A DNA stretch of 64,000 bases from Lamellibrachia columna (Eukaryota; Annelida; Polychaeta; Sabellida; Siboglinidae): assembly GCA_963662155.1 (NCBI GenBank), contig OY759263.1, forward strand, positions 39,928,544 to 39,992,543. The letters run 5' to 3'. Position numbers and translations under genes: made by a program. This document shows, piece after piece, positions 13,282 through 25,601 of this stretch. The stretch's first letter is position 1. Each line of letters opens with the position of its first letter. The notes below the pieces were generated by a model. That model had not been told where the DNA came from, did no database searches, and worked only from the letters and a program-made list of their open reading frames with translations.

Positions 13282-13399
13282 TGATTTACGTTATGCTGAT
13301 TTACGTTATGCTGATTTACGTTATGCTGATTTACGTTATGCTGATTTACATTATGCTGATTTACGTTATACTAATTTACGTTATGCTGATTTACGTTAC
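13282..13399. repeat. 15-bp tandem repeat, about 8 copies
   Basis: Unit TGATTTACGTTATGC with point variants (ACATTATGC, ACGTTATAC). Seen directly. Confidence 0.95.
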
Positions 13400-13533
13400 G
13401 GTCTTTGTGTATAAAAAGGCAGCAAATCTTCGACTTTGATACCGTAGTTTTGGTAATATACCTCATAGAATAACTGTACTTGGAAAAAGGGTATGTACAA
13501 ATAAAATTCCGCAAACTTTGATTTTTACAAGTT

Positions 13534-16500
13534 GACCAGTTGGGACTGTCTCGTTCTATCTGGCCTTGCACATATGACCAGTTGGAACTGTCTCGATCTA
13601 TCTGGCCTTGCACATATAACCAGTTGGAACTGTCTCGTTCTATCTGACCTTGCACATATGACCAGTTGGAACTGTCTCCTTCTATCTGACCTTGCACATA
13701 TGACCAGTTGGAACTGTCTCGTTCTATCTGACCTTGCACATATGACCAGTTGGAACTGTCTCGATCTATCTGGCCTTGCACATATGACCAGTTGGAACTG
13801 TCTCGTTCTATCTGACCTTGCATATATGACCAGTTGGAACTGTCTCGTTCTATCTGGCCTTGCACATATGACCAGTTGGAACTGTCTCGTTCTATCTGGC
13901 CTTGCACATATGACCAGTTGGAACTGTCTCGTTCTATCTGGCCTTGCACATATGACCAGTTGGAACTGTCTCGATCTATCTGACCTTGCACATATGACCA
14001 GTTGGAACTGTCTCGTTCTATCTGACTTTGCACATATGACCAGTTGGAACTGTCTCGTTCTATCTAGCCTTGCACAAATGACCAGTTGGAACTGTCTCGT
14101 TCTATCTAGCCTTGCACATATGACCTGTTGGAACTGTCTCGTTCTATCTGACCTTGCATATATGACCAGTTGGAACTGTCTCGATCTATCTGGCCTTGCA
14201 CATATGACCAGTTGGAACTGTCTCGTTCTATCTGACCTTGCATATATGACCAGTTGGAACTGTCTCGTTCTATCTGGCCTTGCACATATGACCAGTTGGA
14301 ACTGTCTCGTTCTATCTGGCCTTGCACATATGACCAGTTGGAACTGTCTCGTTCTATCTGGCCTTGCACATATGACCAGTTGGAACTGTCTCGTTCTATC
14401 TGACCTTGCACATATGACCAGTTGGAACTGTCTCGTTCTATCTGACCTTGCACATATGACCAGTTGGAACTGTCTCGTTCTATCTAGCCTTGCACATATG
14501 ACCAGTTGGAACTGTCTCGTTCTATCTGACCTTGCACATATGACCAGTTGGAACTGTCTCGTTCTATCTGACCTTGCACATATGACCAGTTGGAACTGTC
14601 TCGTTCTATCTGACCTTGCACATATGACCAGTTGGAACTGTCTCGTTCTATCTGACCTTGCACATATGACCAGTTGGAACTGTCTCGTTCTATCTGGCCT
14701 TGCACATATGACCAGTTGGAACTGTCTCGTTCTATCTGGCCTTGTACATATGACCAGTTGGGACTGTCTCGTTCTATCTGACCTTGCACATATGACCAGT
14801 TGGAACTGTCTCCTTCTATCTGATCTTGCACATATGACCAGTTGGAACTGTCTCGTTCTATCTGACTTGCACATATGACCAGTTGGTACTGTCTCGATCT
14901 ATCTGGCCTTGCACATATGACCAGTTGGAACTGTCTCGTTCTATCTGACCTTGCATATATGACCAGTTGGAACTGTCTCGTTCTATCTGACCTTGCATAT
15001 ATGACCAGTTGGAACTGTCTCGTTCTATCTGGCCTTGCACATATGACCAGTTGGAACTGTCTCGTTCTATCTGGCCTTGCACATATGACCAGTTGGAACT
15101 GTCTCGTTCTATCTGGCCTTGCACATATGACCAGTTGGAACTGTCTCGTTCTATCTGACCTTGCACATATGACCAGTTGGAACTGTCTCGTTCTATCTGA
15201 CCTTGCACATATGACCAGTTGGAACTGTCTCGTTCTATCTGGCCTTGCACATATGATCAGTTGGAACTGTCTCGTTCTATCTGACCTTGCATATATGACC
15301 AGTTGGAACTGTCTCGATCTATCTGGCCTTGCACATATGACCAGTTGGAACTTTCTCGTTCTATCTGACCTTGCATATATGACCAGTTGGAACTGTCTCG
15401 TTCTATCTGGCCTTGCACATATGACCAGTTGGAACTGTCTCGTTCTATCTGGCCTTGCACATATGACCAGTTGGAACTGTCTCGTTCTATCTGGCCTTGC
15501 ACATATGACCAGTTGGAACTGTCTCGTTCTATCTGACCTTGCACATATGACCAGTTGGAACTGTCTCGTTCTATCTGACCTTGCACATAATATGACCAGT
15601 TGGAACTGTCTCGTTCTATCTAGCCTTGCACATATGACCAGTTGGAACTGTCTCGTTCTATCTAGCCTTGCACATATGACCAGTTGGAACTGTCTCGTTC
15701 TATCTGACCTTGCACATATGACCAGTTGGAACTGTCTCGTTCTATCTGACCTTGCACATATGACCAGTTGGAACTGTCTCGTTCTATCTGACCTTGCACA
15801 TATGACCAGTTGGAACTGTCTCGTTCTATCTGACCTTGCACATATGACCAGTTGGAACTGTCTCGTTCTATCTGGCCTTGCACATATGACCAGTTGGAAC
15901 TGTCTCGTTCTATCTGGCCTTGTACATATGACCAGTTGGGACTGTCTCGTTCTATCTGGCCTTGCACATATGACCAGTTGGAACTGTCTCGTTCTATCTG
16001 GCCTTGCACATATGACCAGCTGGGACTGTTTAGTTCTATCTGACCTTGCACATATGACCAGTTGGAACTGTCTCGTTCTATCTGGCCTTGCACATATAAC
16101 CAGTTGGAACTGTCTCTCGTTCTATCTGGCCTTGCACATATGACCAGTTGGGACTGTCTCGTTCTATCTGGCCTTGCACATATGACCAGTTGGGACTGTC
16201 TCCTTCTATCTGACCTTGCACATATGACCAGTTGGAACTGTCTCGTTCTATCTGGCCTTGCACATATGACCAGTTGGGACTGTCTCCTTCTATCTGACCT
16301 TGCACATATGACCAGTTGGAACTGTCTCCTTCTATCTGACCTTGCACATATGACCAGTTGGAACTGTCTCCTTCTATCTGACCTTGCACATATGACCAGT
16401 TGGGACTGTCTCGTTCTATCTGACCTTGCACATATGACCAGTTGGAACTGTCTCGTTCTATCTGACATTGCACATATGACCAGTTGGAACTGTCTCCTTC

Positions 16501-17195
16501 TATCTGACCTTGCACATATGACCAGTTGGGACTGTCTCGTTCTATCTGACCTTGCACATATGACCAGTTGGGACTCTCTTGTTCTATCTGACCTTGCACA
16601 TATGACCAGTTGGAACTGTCTCCTTCTATCTGACCTTGCACATATGACCAGTTGGAACTGTCTCCTTCTATCTGACCTTGCACATATGACCAGCTGGAAC
16701 TGTCTCGTTCTATCTGGCCTTGCACATATAACCAGTTGGAACTGTCTCGTTCTATCTGGCCTTGCACATATGACCAGTTGGGACTCTCTCGTTCTATCTG
16801 GCCTTGCACATATGACCAGTTGGAACTGTCTCCTTCTATCTGACCTTACACATATGACCAGCTGGAACTGTCTCGTTCTATCTAGCCTTGAACATATAAC
16901 CAGTTGGAACTGTCTCTCGTTCTATCTGGCCTTGCACATATGACCAGTTGGGACTCTCTCGTTCTATCTGGCCTTGCACATATGACCAGTTGGAACTGTC
17001 TCCTTCTATCTGACCTTGCACATATGACCAGTTGGAACTGTCTCGTTCTATCTGGCCTTGCACATATAACCAGTTGGAACTGTCTCTCGTTCTATCTGGC
17101 CTTGCACATATGACCAGTTGGGACTGTCTCGTTCTATCTGGCTTTGCACATATGACCAGTTGGAACTGTCTCGTTCTATCTAGCCTTGCACATAT
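13534..17195. repeat. 42-bp minisatellite, about 87 copies, with higher-order structure
   Basis: The unit starts GACCAGTTGGAACTGTCTCG and ends CTTGCACATAT. Diagnostic variants are GATCTATC for GTTCTATC, TCTGACC/TCTGGCC/TCTAGCC, TGCATATATG for TGCACATATG, and GGGACTG for GGAACTG. Variant order repeats: the GATC unit followed by a CATATATG unit recurs at a spacing of 420 bp (13,761 to 14,181, and 14,893 to 15,313). Small indels (CTCTCTCG, a missing C at about 14,868, an extra ATA at about 15,590) break the frame periodically. The unit is 14 codons, so several long frames on both strands result. Confidence 0.97.
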
Positions 17196-19249
17196 CAGAG
17201 TATGTATCCAGCTTCCACGTGTTTCCGCAGAAGAATGGAGTTTAAACGACTACGTGCATCATGCGTATCGTATTTATTGTGATTCCGTCACGGACTTTTA
17301 ATTGAATATAAAGAAAAATATCACTTTGCCATTACCGACGTTTTCATTATGTTTGGGGCTGGCCGTCGGCATCAATAAGTATATCCATGCATTTTGGTTT
17401 ATCAATATCTAGTTAATTAATCCTTAAATTGGCAATTGTTTTCTGGTAAAATATGTGAAAATGGTGATTACGTTACGCTGGGCTTCATACTGTGTACAAC
17501 TTAACACTACCTTAAATCACGTTGCGACTTTAAAATATAATTCAATGCTGCAGCCAGAGTTCGCTGTTCCTAAGGCTTCGCTACACATAATTAATAAGAT
17601 TTTTTTTCATTTCATAGTTGGTTAGTTTTCGGCTACCATTTGCGCCGTGCGCTAAAACCCACCGCAAGTTATCTATGCCACTTCACACAGTTGTTTAACA
17701 TGATATGCATTATTTCAGTATAATGAATTTGAAAGAGGTACTCTTAATAAATATTTGTTCACACATTGCATAGAGCGGTAAGCAGAAGATAGGAAATAAA
17801 AACTATAAAATTACATCATCTATAAATCGTTTGAATGTATAAAAATTGGCCATATGTACTTTTATATTTATGTTTTTAGATACATATAACGCTCTCAGTC
17901 AGATAGCAAACAAAAACTAGAACATTATTTGAGCCATCTTAATTTAAACGATACTTTAATGAAACACGCTGAAGTGAATATAACGTGTTGTGTGTTTACG
18001 CTGTTTTGGAACCCCAGGATGGCCGACGCACGTAAATGTGAATTAGTTAGTCCTAGGCTCTCTTGTCTATCTCGAAGATAATTAATTATAGACATAGAGA
18101 TGACGTATACACGTATTACCGCATAATCCACATGATGACGAGTAGGACGATCAGTGACGTCAGAGCACAGCAAGAGACGAGCACGGCGATGAAAATAAGA
18201 CCTGCGAAAAAACGAATGGTTAATTATCATTATCATGGTTCCGACTAGGATTCGGCGGGGGAGGTGTGCAGGTTTGTATGAATTTTTCCGGTGCTTGTTA
18301 AAAACTGAAATGGTGACTTTTGTTCGCCATAAAGTGTCATGTCGTCGGTGACCGCCCTCATCAATTCGAACCCTCTTCGTACACGTTGCAACAACCAGGA
18401 CATTGTACGGGTTTTCCTCCAGGTGTTGAAAGCTAAGTTTAGCTATTTTTGTGCGGAATCAGATTGAGCGACTGTTAGACAGAGTCATTGCCGTGTTATT
18501 TTCCTGATCCCCCATATTTGTTTGACCTCAACGCACTGCGTTCATGCCAACCGAAGTTACACTAGATAGATAAAAAGTTGAATCTAATTAGAAACGTGCT
18601 ACAGTAATGGCCCTACCCTGCTGCGGCAATTACAATGACTCGCTTCCAATTACTTCAAGCATTCAAATCGTGACGAAAAACAATTTCGTATAAACAAACT
18701 GGTGACGAATTTGCACTTTTTCATACACCTGTTGGCCGTGTAATTTAGGCAGTGAACCTGTAACACTGGGAACGTAAAGTGCTATGTACAAAAACTTACA
18801 TATGCCAAAAAAAATAAATATATAAAAAATTTCACTTCTGACGCACGGGTGACATATTGTGACATTTTTCACAACAACTTTTATGAAACAATACCAGAGT
18901 CGAACCTATACGTCTCCACTGTTGCATATGTTGTAAATATATACTTTGTAATGTCACCTTTTGAAATTAGTTATACTGTATATTACTTAAACAACTCTTT
19001 ATTTTGTGTTGTTAAGTCGCAACACGGCTTACCAGTGGATCGTTCAGCCATCATTGTTGTGTCTGTGACGTCACCGATGTATGTCGTGTCTACAAACGAC
19101 TGGTTGGACTGGAGATTGGTCAACATCATATCAGTAACTGCGGTCACACATAATGACCTCTTAAAATGGTTCCAGTGAAGGTTTGTAAATTATTTAAGCA
19201 TTGTTGTGCAAACGTGTGTGTGTGTGAGTGGGATGTGTATGTGTGATTG

Positions 19250-19250
<1 letters not shown>
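17196..19250. other. No gene seen
   Basis: About 2 kb, AT-rich. Small frames (minus 17925-18236, plus 18849-19178) show no recognisable domain. A segment at 19,020-19,098 is repeated in diverged form at 19,302-19,380 (listed separately). Confidence 0.45.
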
Positions 19251-19281
<31 letters not shown>

Positions 19282-19380
19282 AGCGTGCGAGTGAGACTCA
19301 CAACACGGCTTACCTGTATATCGATCAGCGAACATTGTAGTGTCTTTGACGTCATCGATATATGTCGTATCTACGAACGG
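19020..19380. repeat. Diverged direct repeats (about 78 bp) flanking a GTGC microsatellite
   Basis: 19,020-19,098 (CACGGCTTACCAGTGGATCG ...) and 19,302-19,380 (CACGGCTTACCTGTATATCG ...) align along their length with roughly 80 percent identity by eye. Between them lies a GTGT then GTGC microsatellite (about 19,216-19,292). Confidence 0.75.
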
Positions 19381-19399
19381 TAACAACAGGCCACAACAT

Positions 19400-19932
19400 T
19401 GCATAATCAATATCAAAGCAATGACGCTTCTGTCAATGCCTGGACAGGTCCTTTACAGAGTCATATTGGAAACATTGAAAACAGTGATGTACGCCAAACT
19501 CAGAGACCACGAAGCAGGTTTCCGATAAGTTAGACCAAACTGCTACAATTCACTCTGTACTGGAACAATTTAATGGAGTTGGACTCACAGCTCTACAGCA
19601 ACATTGTGCACCAGGAGAAGGCATTTCACAGCCTCCATATGGAGAGACTTTGGAAACTTCTCCGACATTACGGGATGACACAGTTTATTTATCTGATACG
19701 AAGCACTTACGAAGGAATGGCTTCTAAGTTCAGTAATGCATGAAAACCCAGAAACTCCTTCACATTGAAGACAGGAGTGAGGCAGGGATACCTCCTGTCA
19801 CCTTTCCTCTTCCTGCTGGATAATGATAGAAAATGGGAGAAATGGTATCCCGTGGACCCTTTGGTGCCAGTTGGACGATTTTGATTTTGCAGACGACCTG
19901 ACTTTCCAATCAATTCGTACAAACTAAAAGTC
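19400..19932 (+). pseudogene. LINE reverse transcriptase relic (non-LTR retrotransposon)
   Basis: Plus-strand fragments in shifting frames match the palm region of a non-LTR reverse transcriptase. In order: TLLSMPGQVLYRV and YAKLRDHEAGFR (19,420-19,528), EKAFHSLHMERLWKLLRHYG (about 19,617-19,676), TGVRQGYLLSPFLFLL (about 19,770-19,817), and the catalytic-box remnant DFADDLTF (about 19,881-19,904). Several stops and frameshifts interrupt it and both ends are missing, so it is dead. The motif order is that of LINEs whose C-terminal tail resembles the fragments found at 26.6-27.1 kb. An (AT)n run begins directly after it. Confidence 0.85.
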
Positions 19933-19937
19933 CATTA

Positions 19938-19938
19938 A

Positions 19939-20021
<83 letters not shown>

Positions 20022-20038
20022 ATTAATTAATTAATTAA
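19938..20038. repeat. (AT)n followed by TTAA/ATTA run
   Basis: About 40 copies of AT followed by five ATTA repeats. Seen directly. Confidence 0.97.
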
Positions 20039-20170
20039 AACGTCATCACAGAAAAGTTTATAAAGTCATCGACGACAGTCCATACAAAAACAGTATTTTG
20101 TTTCTCACATTGCTATATACACACTGGAAGAGGCGAGTCTTTAGTTTGTGCTTAAGTAATGTCAATGAAG

Positions 20171-20819
20171 GTGCGTCACGGAGGGAGAGTGGTATTGCCT
20201 TCCAATGTGCGTCACGGAGGGAGAGTGGTAGTGCCTTCCAATGTGCGTAACGGAGGAAGAGTGGTAGTGCCTTCCAATGTGCGTCACGGAGTGAGAGTGG
20301 TAGTGCCTTCCAATGTGCGTCACGGAGGGAGAGTGGAAGTAACTTCCAATGTGCGTCACGGAGGGAGAGTGGTAGTGCCTTCCAATGTGCGTCACGGAGG
20401 GAGAGTGGCAGTGCATTCCAATGTGCGTCATGGAGGGAGAGTGGTAGTGCCTTCCAATGTGCGTCACGGAGGGAGAGTGGTAGTGCCTTCCAATGTGCGT
20501 CACGGAGTGAGAGTGGTAGTGCGTTCCAATGTGCGTCACGGAGGGAGAGTGGTAGTGCCTTCCAATGTGCGTCACGGAGGGAAAGTGGTAGTGCCTTCCA
20601 ATGTGCGTCACGGAGGGAGAGTGGTAGTGCCTTCCAATGTGCGTCACGGAGTGAGAGTGGTAGTGCCTTCCAATGTGCGTCATGGAGGGAGAGTGGTAGT
20701 GCCTTCCAATGTGCGTCACGGGGGGAGAGTGGTAGTGCATTCCAATGTGCGTCACGGAGGGAGAGTGGCAGTGCATTCCAATGTGCGTCACGGAGGGAGA
20801 GCGGTAGTGCCTTCCAATT
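20171..20819. repeat. 36-bp minisatellite, 18 copies
   Basis: The unit starts GTGCGTCACGGAGGGAGAGT and ends CCTTCCAAT, with point variants. It is 12 codons, so it leaves long frames on both strands (258 and 244 codons). These flow in and out of ordinary sequence with no gene context. Confidence 0.95.
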
Positions 20820-21132
20820 TGCGGGGCCGGTTGTTCCAAAACCGCGTGTGTCGATGGACTTGGCCGCTGGTGGTACAGCTGGCTGTAGGTCATCATAAAG
20901 CTACCGTAGCCCGGGATTTCTGGTTCTTTGATTGAGCCCGACAGATAGGCCAGTGCAAGATCATTATATATAGCCTTATATATAATAAACGCAGCAACTT
21001 TTAGAACTAACCCCGTTCACTATAAATGTACAAAGTCGCAGACATACTGTTGGTACGATTTACACGATTTACAGTTTTGTAATTATTTGCTGCTATTGGC
21101 TTTATTGTACTGCAGTTTATCCTCTTTGATTT
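20820..21132. other. No gene seen
   Basis: About 300 bp of intergenic sequence between two arrays. Confidence 0.5.
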
Positions 21133-21200
21133 CGTTGTTGTTGTTGTTGTTGCCGTTGTTGTTGTTGCCGTTGTTGTTGTTGCCGTTGTTGTTGTTGCCG

Positions 21201-21268
<68 letters not shown>
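21133..21268. repeat. (TTG)n microsatellite with CCG interruptions
   Basis: About 45 triplets. The left third carries evenly spaced GCCGTTGTT interruptions, a small higher-order pattern. Any poly-Asn or poly-Leu frame is a by-product. Confidence 0.97.
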
Positions 21269-21370
21269 ACACCTACCTGCTATTGTGCTTCGCTCCGACA
21301 TAATGGTAGTGTCGCCCATTACTGCGAGAAGACGCCTACATAAAAGAAACAAACTATTGAATGCGTGCCC

Positions 21371-21430
21371 CACGTCCTTACCGAGACACCCACGTCCTTA
21401 CCGAGACACCCACGTCCTTACCGAGACACC
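21371..21430. repeat. 20-bp tandem repeat, 3 copies
   Basis: Unit CACGTCCTTACCGAGACACC, three exact copies. Confidence 0.97.
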
Positions 21431-21606
21431 GGGACCAGCGAACTTTGCTTCCAAATTGATCATCCACGAGTCAAGCAACATATTTATAGCCGTGTGACCT
21501 GCGACCACCGATGCGGCTATTTTACGTGTGTCGTACACGACTCATACATTTTCGTCATGTCACGTTTTCACACGAATTGCACCTTTTATTTTACATAAAT
21601 TATATA

Positions 21607-21891
21607 CAGCGGTCTCTGCTTAACAGAATCACGTTCTGCGAAGACTCAGAATGACGTGGAAGTGAATGTATTTGAAGCAACCGAGTTTCAAAAAGCCTTG
21701 GGGTTTCCAGGTTATTTTGTGCAAAAATGTATAATTTTTCGTGTATCTGATTCTTCTAATATGCGATTAGTAGATTCTATTAAGCGGCACTTTATAAACA
21801 CGACAAATAGGGAATGGTTTGGTCCCGGCCATTTTGATTCAACTAAACGGCTGATTCTGTTGTCCGTGATTCTGTTAAGCGAAGTTCCCTG
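21607..21891. mobile_element. pogo/Tigger-like MITE, about 285 bp
   Basis: The left end reads TA|CAGCGGTCTCTGCTTAACAG and the inverted right end reads CAGGGAACTTCGCTTAACAG; both continue AATCAC. CAG-starting inverted termini with a TA at the left boundary are typical of pogo/Tigger members of the Tc1-mariner superfamily (family knowledge). The right-hand TA is not perfect (CACTA follows). There is no transposase frame, so the copy is non-autonomous. Confidence 0.6.
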
Positions 21892-22408
21892 CACTAATAA
21901 CATAGATATATGTCTTCCTATTTGCATTGTCTTCCTATTTGCTATATTTATATAAATGTTGATGTGCTAAATTGAGAAACCATTGACCTGGTTTACGTTG
22001 GACTGTTGGATGAGTGGTTCATGAGAAAGTGAATTGGACACTCAACTACACGAGGTACGGTTGAATCTCAACTCAGTCCATCACGACTGTTCTATGTTTG
22101 AGCTTCTCCTCATTCCAAAGCGCTACGTCATCTCGTCGTGCATCAACAACATACCAACTATGTACAAAGCAAATTATAAAACGTTGGAAATTCAAAACAC
22201 TAGATAGTTCAAGCGATGATATTAGTTTGACGTTATTCCAATGTGTGTAACCGAGAAAACGAATGGGCGTATTACTATGACTCAGGTATACTGGACTGTA
22301 ATTTGTTCACATTGGAATACCTTTTGTGGGAACAGTAAGTCGTTTAATGGAGAGCATAACTCGTGACTTCAGGCTATTCAGTTTGACTTCGCAATAATTT
22401 GTTGTAAT

Positions 22409-23090
22409 CATGGAGACAGTCATTCACACAACGACACACTGAGACAGTCATTCATACAACGACACACGGAGACATTCATTCTTACAACGACAAATGGAGA
22501 CAGTCATTCATACGACACGGGAGACAGTCATCCATACAACGACACACGCAGACATTCACTCATACAACGACACATGGAGACAGTCATTCATTCATACAAC
22601 GACACATGGAGACAGTCATTCATTCATACGACGATACATGGAGACAGGCATTCATTCATACGATGATACATGGAGACAGTCATTCATTCATGCGATGATA
22701 CATGGAGACAGTCATTCATTCATACGACGATACATGGAGACAGGCATTCATTCATACGATGATACATGGAGACAGTCATTCATTCATGCGATGATACATG
22801 GAGACAGTCATTCATTCATACGACGATACATGGAGACAGGCATTCATTCATACGATGATACATGGAGACAGTCATTCATTCATATGATGATACATGGAGA
22901 CAGTCATTCATTCATACGATGATACATGGAGACAGTCATTAATTCATACGATGATACATGGAGACAGGCCTTCATTCATACGATGATACATGGAGACAGT
23001 CATTCATTCATACGACGATACACGGAGACAGTCATTCATTCATACGACGATACATGGAGACAATCATTCATTCATACGATACATGGAGTC
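22409..23090. repeat. 32-bp minisatellite in copy A, about 21 copies
   Basis: The unit is CATGGAGACAGTCATTCATT followed by CATACGATGATA. The left-most copies are shorter and more diverged (CGACACA forms), suggesting growth of the array toward the right. Confidence 0.95.
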
Positions 23091-23558
23091 ATACATTGGT
23101 ACAATCGAAGCGGGCAGGGTGTGAGGAGATCATCGGCTGTTCTTACAAACCTTACAGGATGTAAAGATAACAAACTTACTTGGGTTTGCAGAAGGTGACC
23201 GACCACCAACGGATTCTTGCGACAGTAGCCCAGTGATCGTGAGCTCAGTGATCAGCTGCCGATGTGTATTGTTAGAGTGCGGCCCAGCCACTACACGTCG
23301 AGTCTCGAGAGGCCGTTAAACACTCGACGCTACTCGACTCTTGTTGGTCAGGGATCAGTCATTTGTTGCCCACTCTCCAGTTAGAGAGGGGAGAGAGACG
23401 ACAGCAGAGTGCGGTGGTTGATGTGACGGAGGGCCCAATCAAGTGACGGCGCACGAAGTTGAGTTTAGCTAGAAGAGAAGAAAGAGGGTGTAGGAGTCAG
23501 GGGTCGGCAAACTTTTGAATGGAAGGCCAAATTAATTATTTGGAATAGGTCAGAGGGC

Positions 23559-23560
23559 CA

Positions 23561-23636
<76 letters not shown>

Positions 23637-23637
23637 C
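23559..23637. repeat. (ACGC)n microsatellite in copy A (79 bp)
   Basis: Lies directly inside the left end of the hAT element. It is 8 bp (two units) shorter than its counterpart in copy B. Confidence 0.97.
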
Positions 23638-23906
23638 CCACATAAGTATATTATCCGCGTTGTAACTGATATAATATATAAATATGCCTTGAGGGTGTTA
23701 TTATTATCATCATCAAATATCAACGTCTGATTTTGAACAACATTTGGACTATCAGTAGGGTCTATGCTACTCAAAAACACATTATTCATGTTACGTGTAC
23801 TTAACATGCCACTGATGCCATGTTGACCTGTGTGACACTGACGCCTGGTGCTGGTGATATTACTGCGCCACCAAGTGTCCCACATCCGGCTGCGAGCCTC
23901 AGTACG

Positions 23907-24400
23907 TCATCCAAGTGTCCGTCTGTTAGCTGCGTTCACGGCTTGTATTTCACGAAATTTTCCACTCCCCGTTGTGAGCCAGTGATCAGTGAATCGGTCT
24001 GCAAACTCCCGTCTCAGCAGCTCAACGAATGTTTTTGTCTCGAAAGCGGAGACAAACTGGAAGAGTTCATTGACTGGTTGTTCTCGTCCCTGGAGTTGGG
24101 CGTTCAGCTGATTGAGGTGCTCCGTCGTGTAGACTATACATGCAAAATCACACATCCATAAGGGAACAGCGAATGCCAGTAGTTCTGCTCTCTTCTTCTT
24201 CATGAATACGCTAATCTCGTGTCTCAGATCGTACACGTGGCACAGCATGGCAACCCAACCTAGTCAGGGCACTTCGGTGTAGTGCTGGAATTTTGGATAT
24301 TGTGCTTTCGTCTCGCCCGGAAGAGGCTGGAACTGCCGGTGATTTAGACGACGAGCGTAGTTCACATTCTTCACGACGACGTCCATTACGCATTTCCATA
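23907..24400 (-). pseudogene. hAT transposase fragment, copy A
   Basis: Minus-strand reading from 24,400: MDVVVKNVNYARRLNHRQFQ, then a frameshift/stop near 24,264-24,250, then YDLRHEISVFMKKKR and TEHLNQLNAQLQGREQPVNE and FQFVSAFETK. This order (VVKTVNF-LNHRQF, DLR-EI--F, HLN-LN-QLQG) is characteristic of hAT-type transposases and of host proteins derived from them, such as GTF2IRD2 and ZBED5. The N-terminal part continues beyond the 71-bp array at about 25,540-25,673. A frameshift, stops and the minisatellite insertion make it non-functional. Its strand is opposite to the LINE RT relic at 19.4 kb but the same as the LINE tail at 26.6 kb. Confidence 0.85.
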
Positions 24401-25601
24401 GACTTGCCACACAGGCTTTCCTGGTGGATGGTGGAAAGGGCCCTGAAGAGTCTTGCCCTGGCATCTGTGTAGACTTGTCACACAGGCTTTCCTGGTGGAT
24501 GGTGGAAAGGGCCCTGAAGAGTCTTGCCCTGACACCTGTGTAGACTTGCCACACAGGCTTTCCTGGTGGATGGTGGAAAGGGCCCTGAAGAGTCTTGCCC
24601 TGGCATCTGTGTAGACTTGTCACACAGGCTTTCCTGGTGGATGGTGGAAAGGGCCCTGAAGAGTCTTGCCCTGGCACCTGTGTAGACTTGCCACACAGGC
24701 TCTCGTGGCGGATGATGCAGTGGGCCCTGAAGAGTCTTGCCCTGACACCTGTGTAGACTTGCCACACAGGCTTTCCTGGTGGATGGTGGAAAGGGCCCTG
24801 AAGAGTCTTGCCCTGACACCTGTGTAGACTTGCCACACAGGCTTTCCTGGTGGATGGTGGAAAGGGCCATGAAGAGTCTTGCCCTGACACCTGTGTAGAC
24901 TTGCCACACAGGCTTTCCTGGTGGATGGTGGAAAGGGCCCTGAAGAGTCTTGCCCTAACACCTGTGTAGACTTGCCACACAGGCTCTCGTGGCGGATGAT
25001 GCAGTGGGCCCTGAAGAGTCTTGCCCTGACACCTGTGTAGACTTGCCACACAGGCTTTCCTGGTGGATGGTGGAAAGGGCAATGAAGAGTCTTGCCCTGA
25101 CACCTGTGTAGACTTGCCACACAGGCTTTCCTGGTGGATGGTGGAAAGGGCCCTGAAGAGTCTTGCCCTAACACCTGTGTAGTCTTGCCACACAGGCTCT
25201 CGTGGCGGATGATGCAGTGGGCCCTGAAGAGTCTTGCCCTGACACCTGTGTAGACTTGCTACACAGGCTTTCCTGGTGGATGGTGGAAAGGGCCCTGAAG
25301 AGTCTTGCCCTGACACCTGTGTAGACTTGCCACACAGGCTTTCCTGGTGGATGGTGGAAAGGGCCCTGAAGAGTCTTGCCCTGACACCTGTGTAGACTTG
25401 CCACACAGGCTTTCCTGGTGGATGGTGGAAAGGGCCCTGAAGAGTCTTGCCCTGACACCTGTGTAGACTTGCCACACAGGCTTTCCTGATGGATGGTGGA
25501 AAGGGCCCTGAAGAGTCTTGCCCTGACACCTGTGTAGACTTGCCATACAGGCTCTCGTGGCGGATGATGCAGTGGGCCCTGAATAGTCTTGCCCTGGCAC
25601 C
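24401..25601 (-). repeat. 71-bp minisatellite inside the hAT transposase, copy A, about 17 copies
   Basis: The unit contains CACACAGGCTTTCCTGGTGG and GGGCCCTGAAGAGTCTTGCC. A second unit class has CTCGTGGCGGATGATGCAGT and recurs about every 4-5 units. On the minus strand the units translate as HCIIRHESLCGKS or TIHQESLCGKS, which is the transposase segment expected just before the VVKNVNY block. The array is therefore an amplified piece of coding sequence. Since 71 is not a multiple of three, successive units change frame. Confidence 0.9.

Noticed and set aside
13525..17301. Frames of 220-449 codons across the 42-bp array, repeating MTSWNCLVLSDLAH or QIERDSSNWSYVQG
   Set aside because: Open in several frames on both strands, broken whenever a unit has an indel, and without start, splice or homology context.
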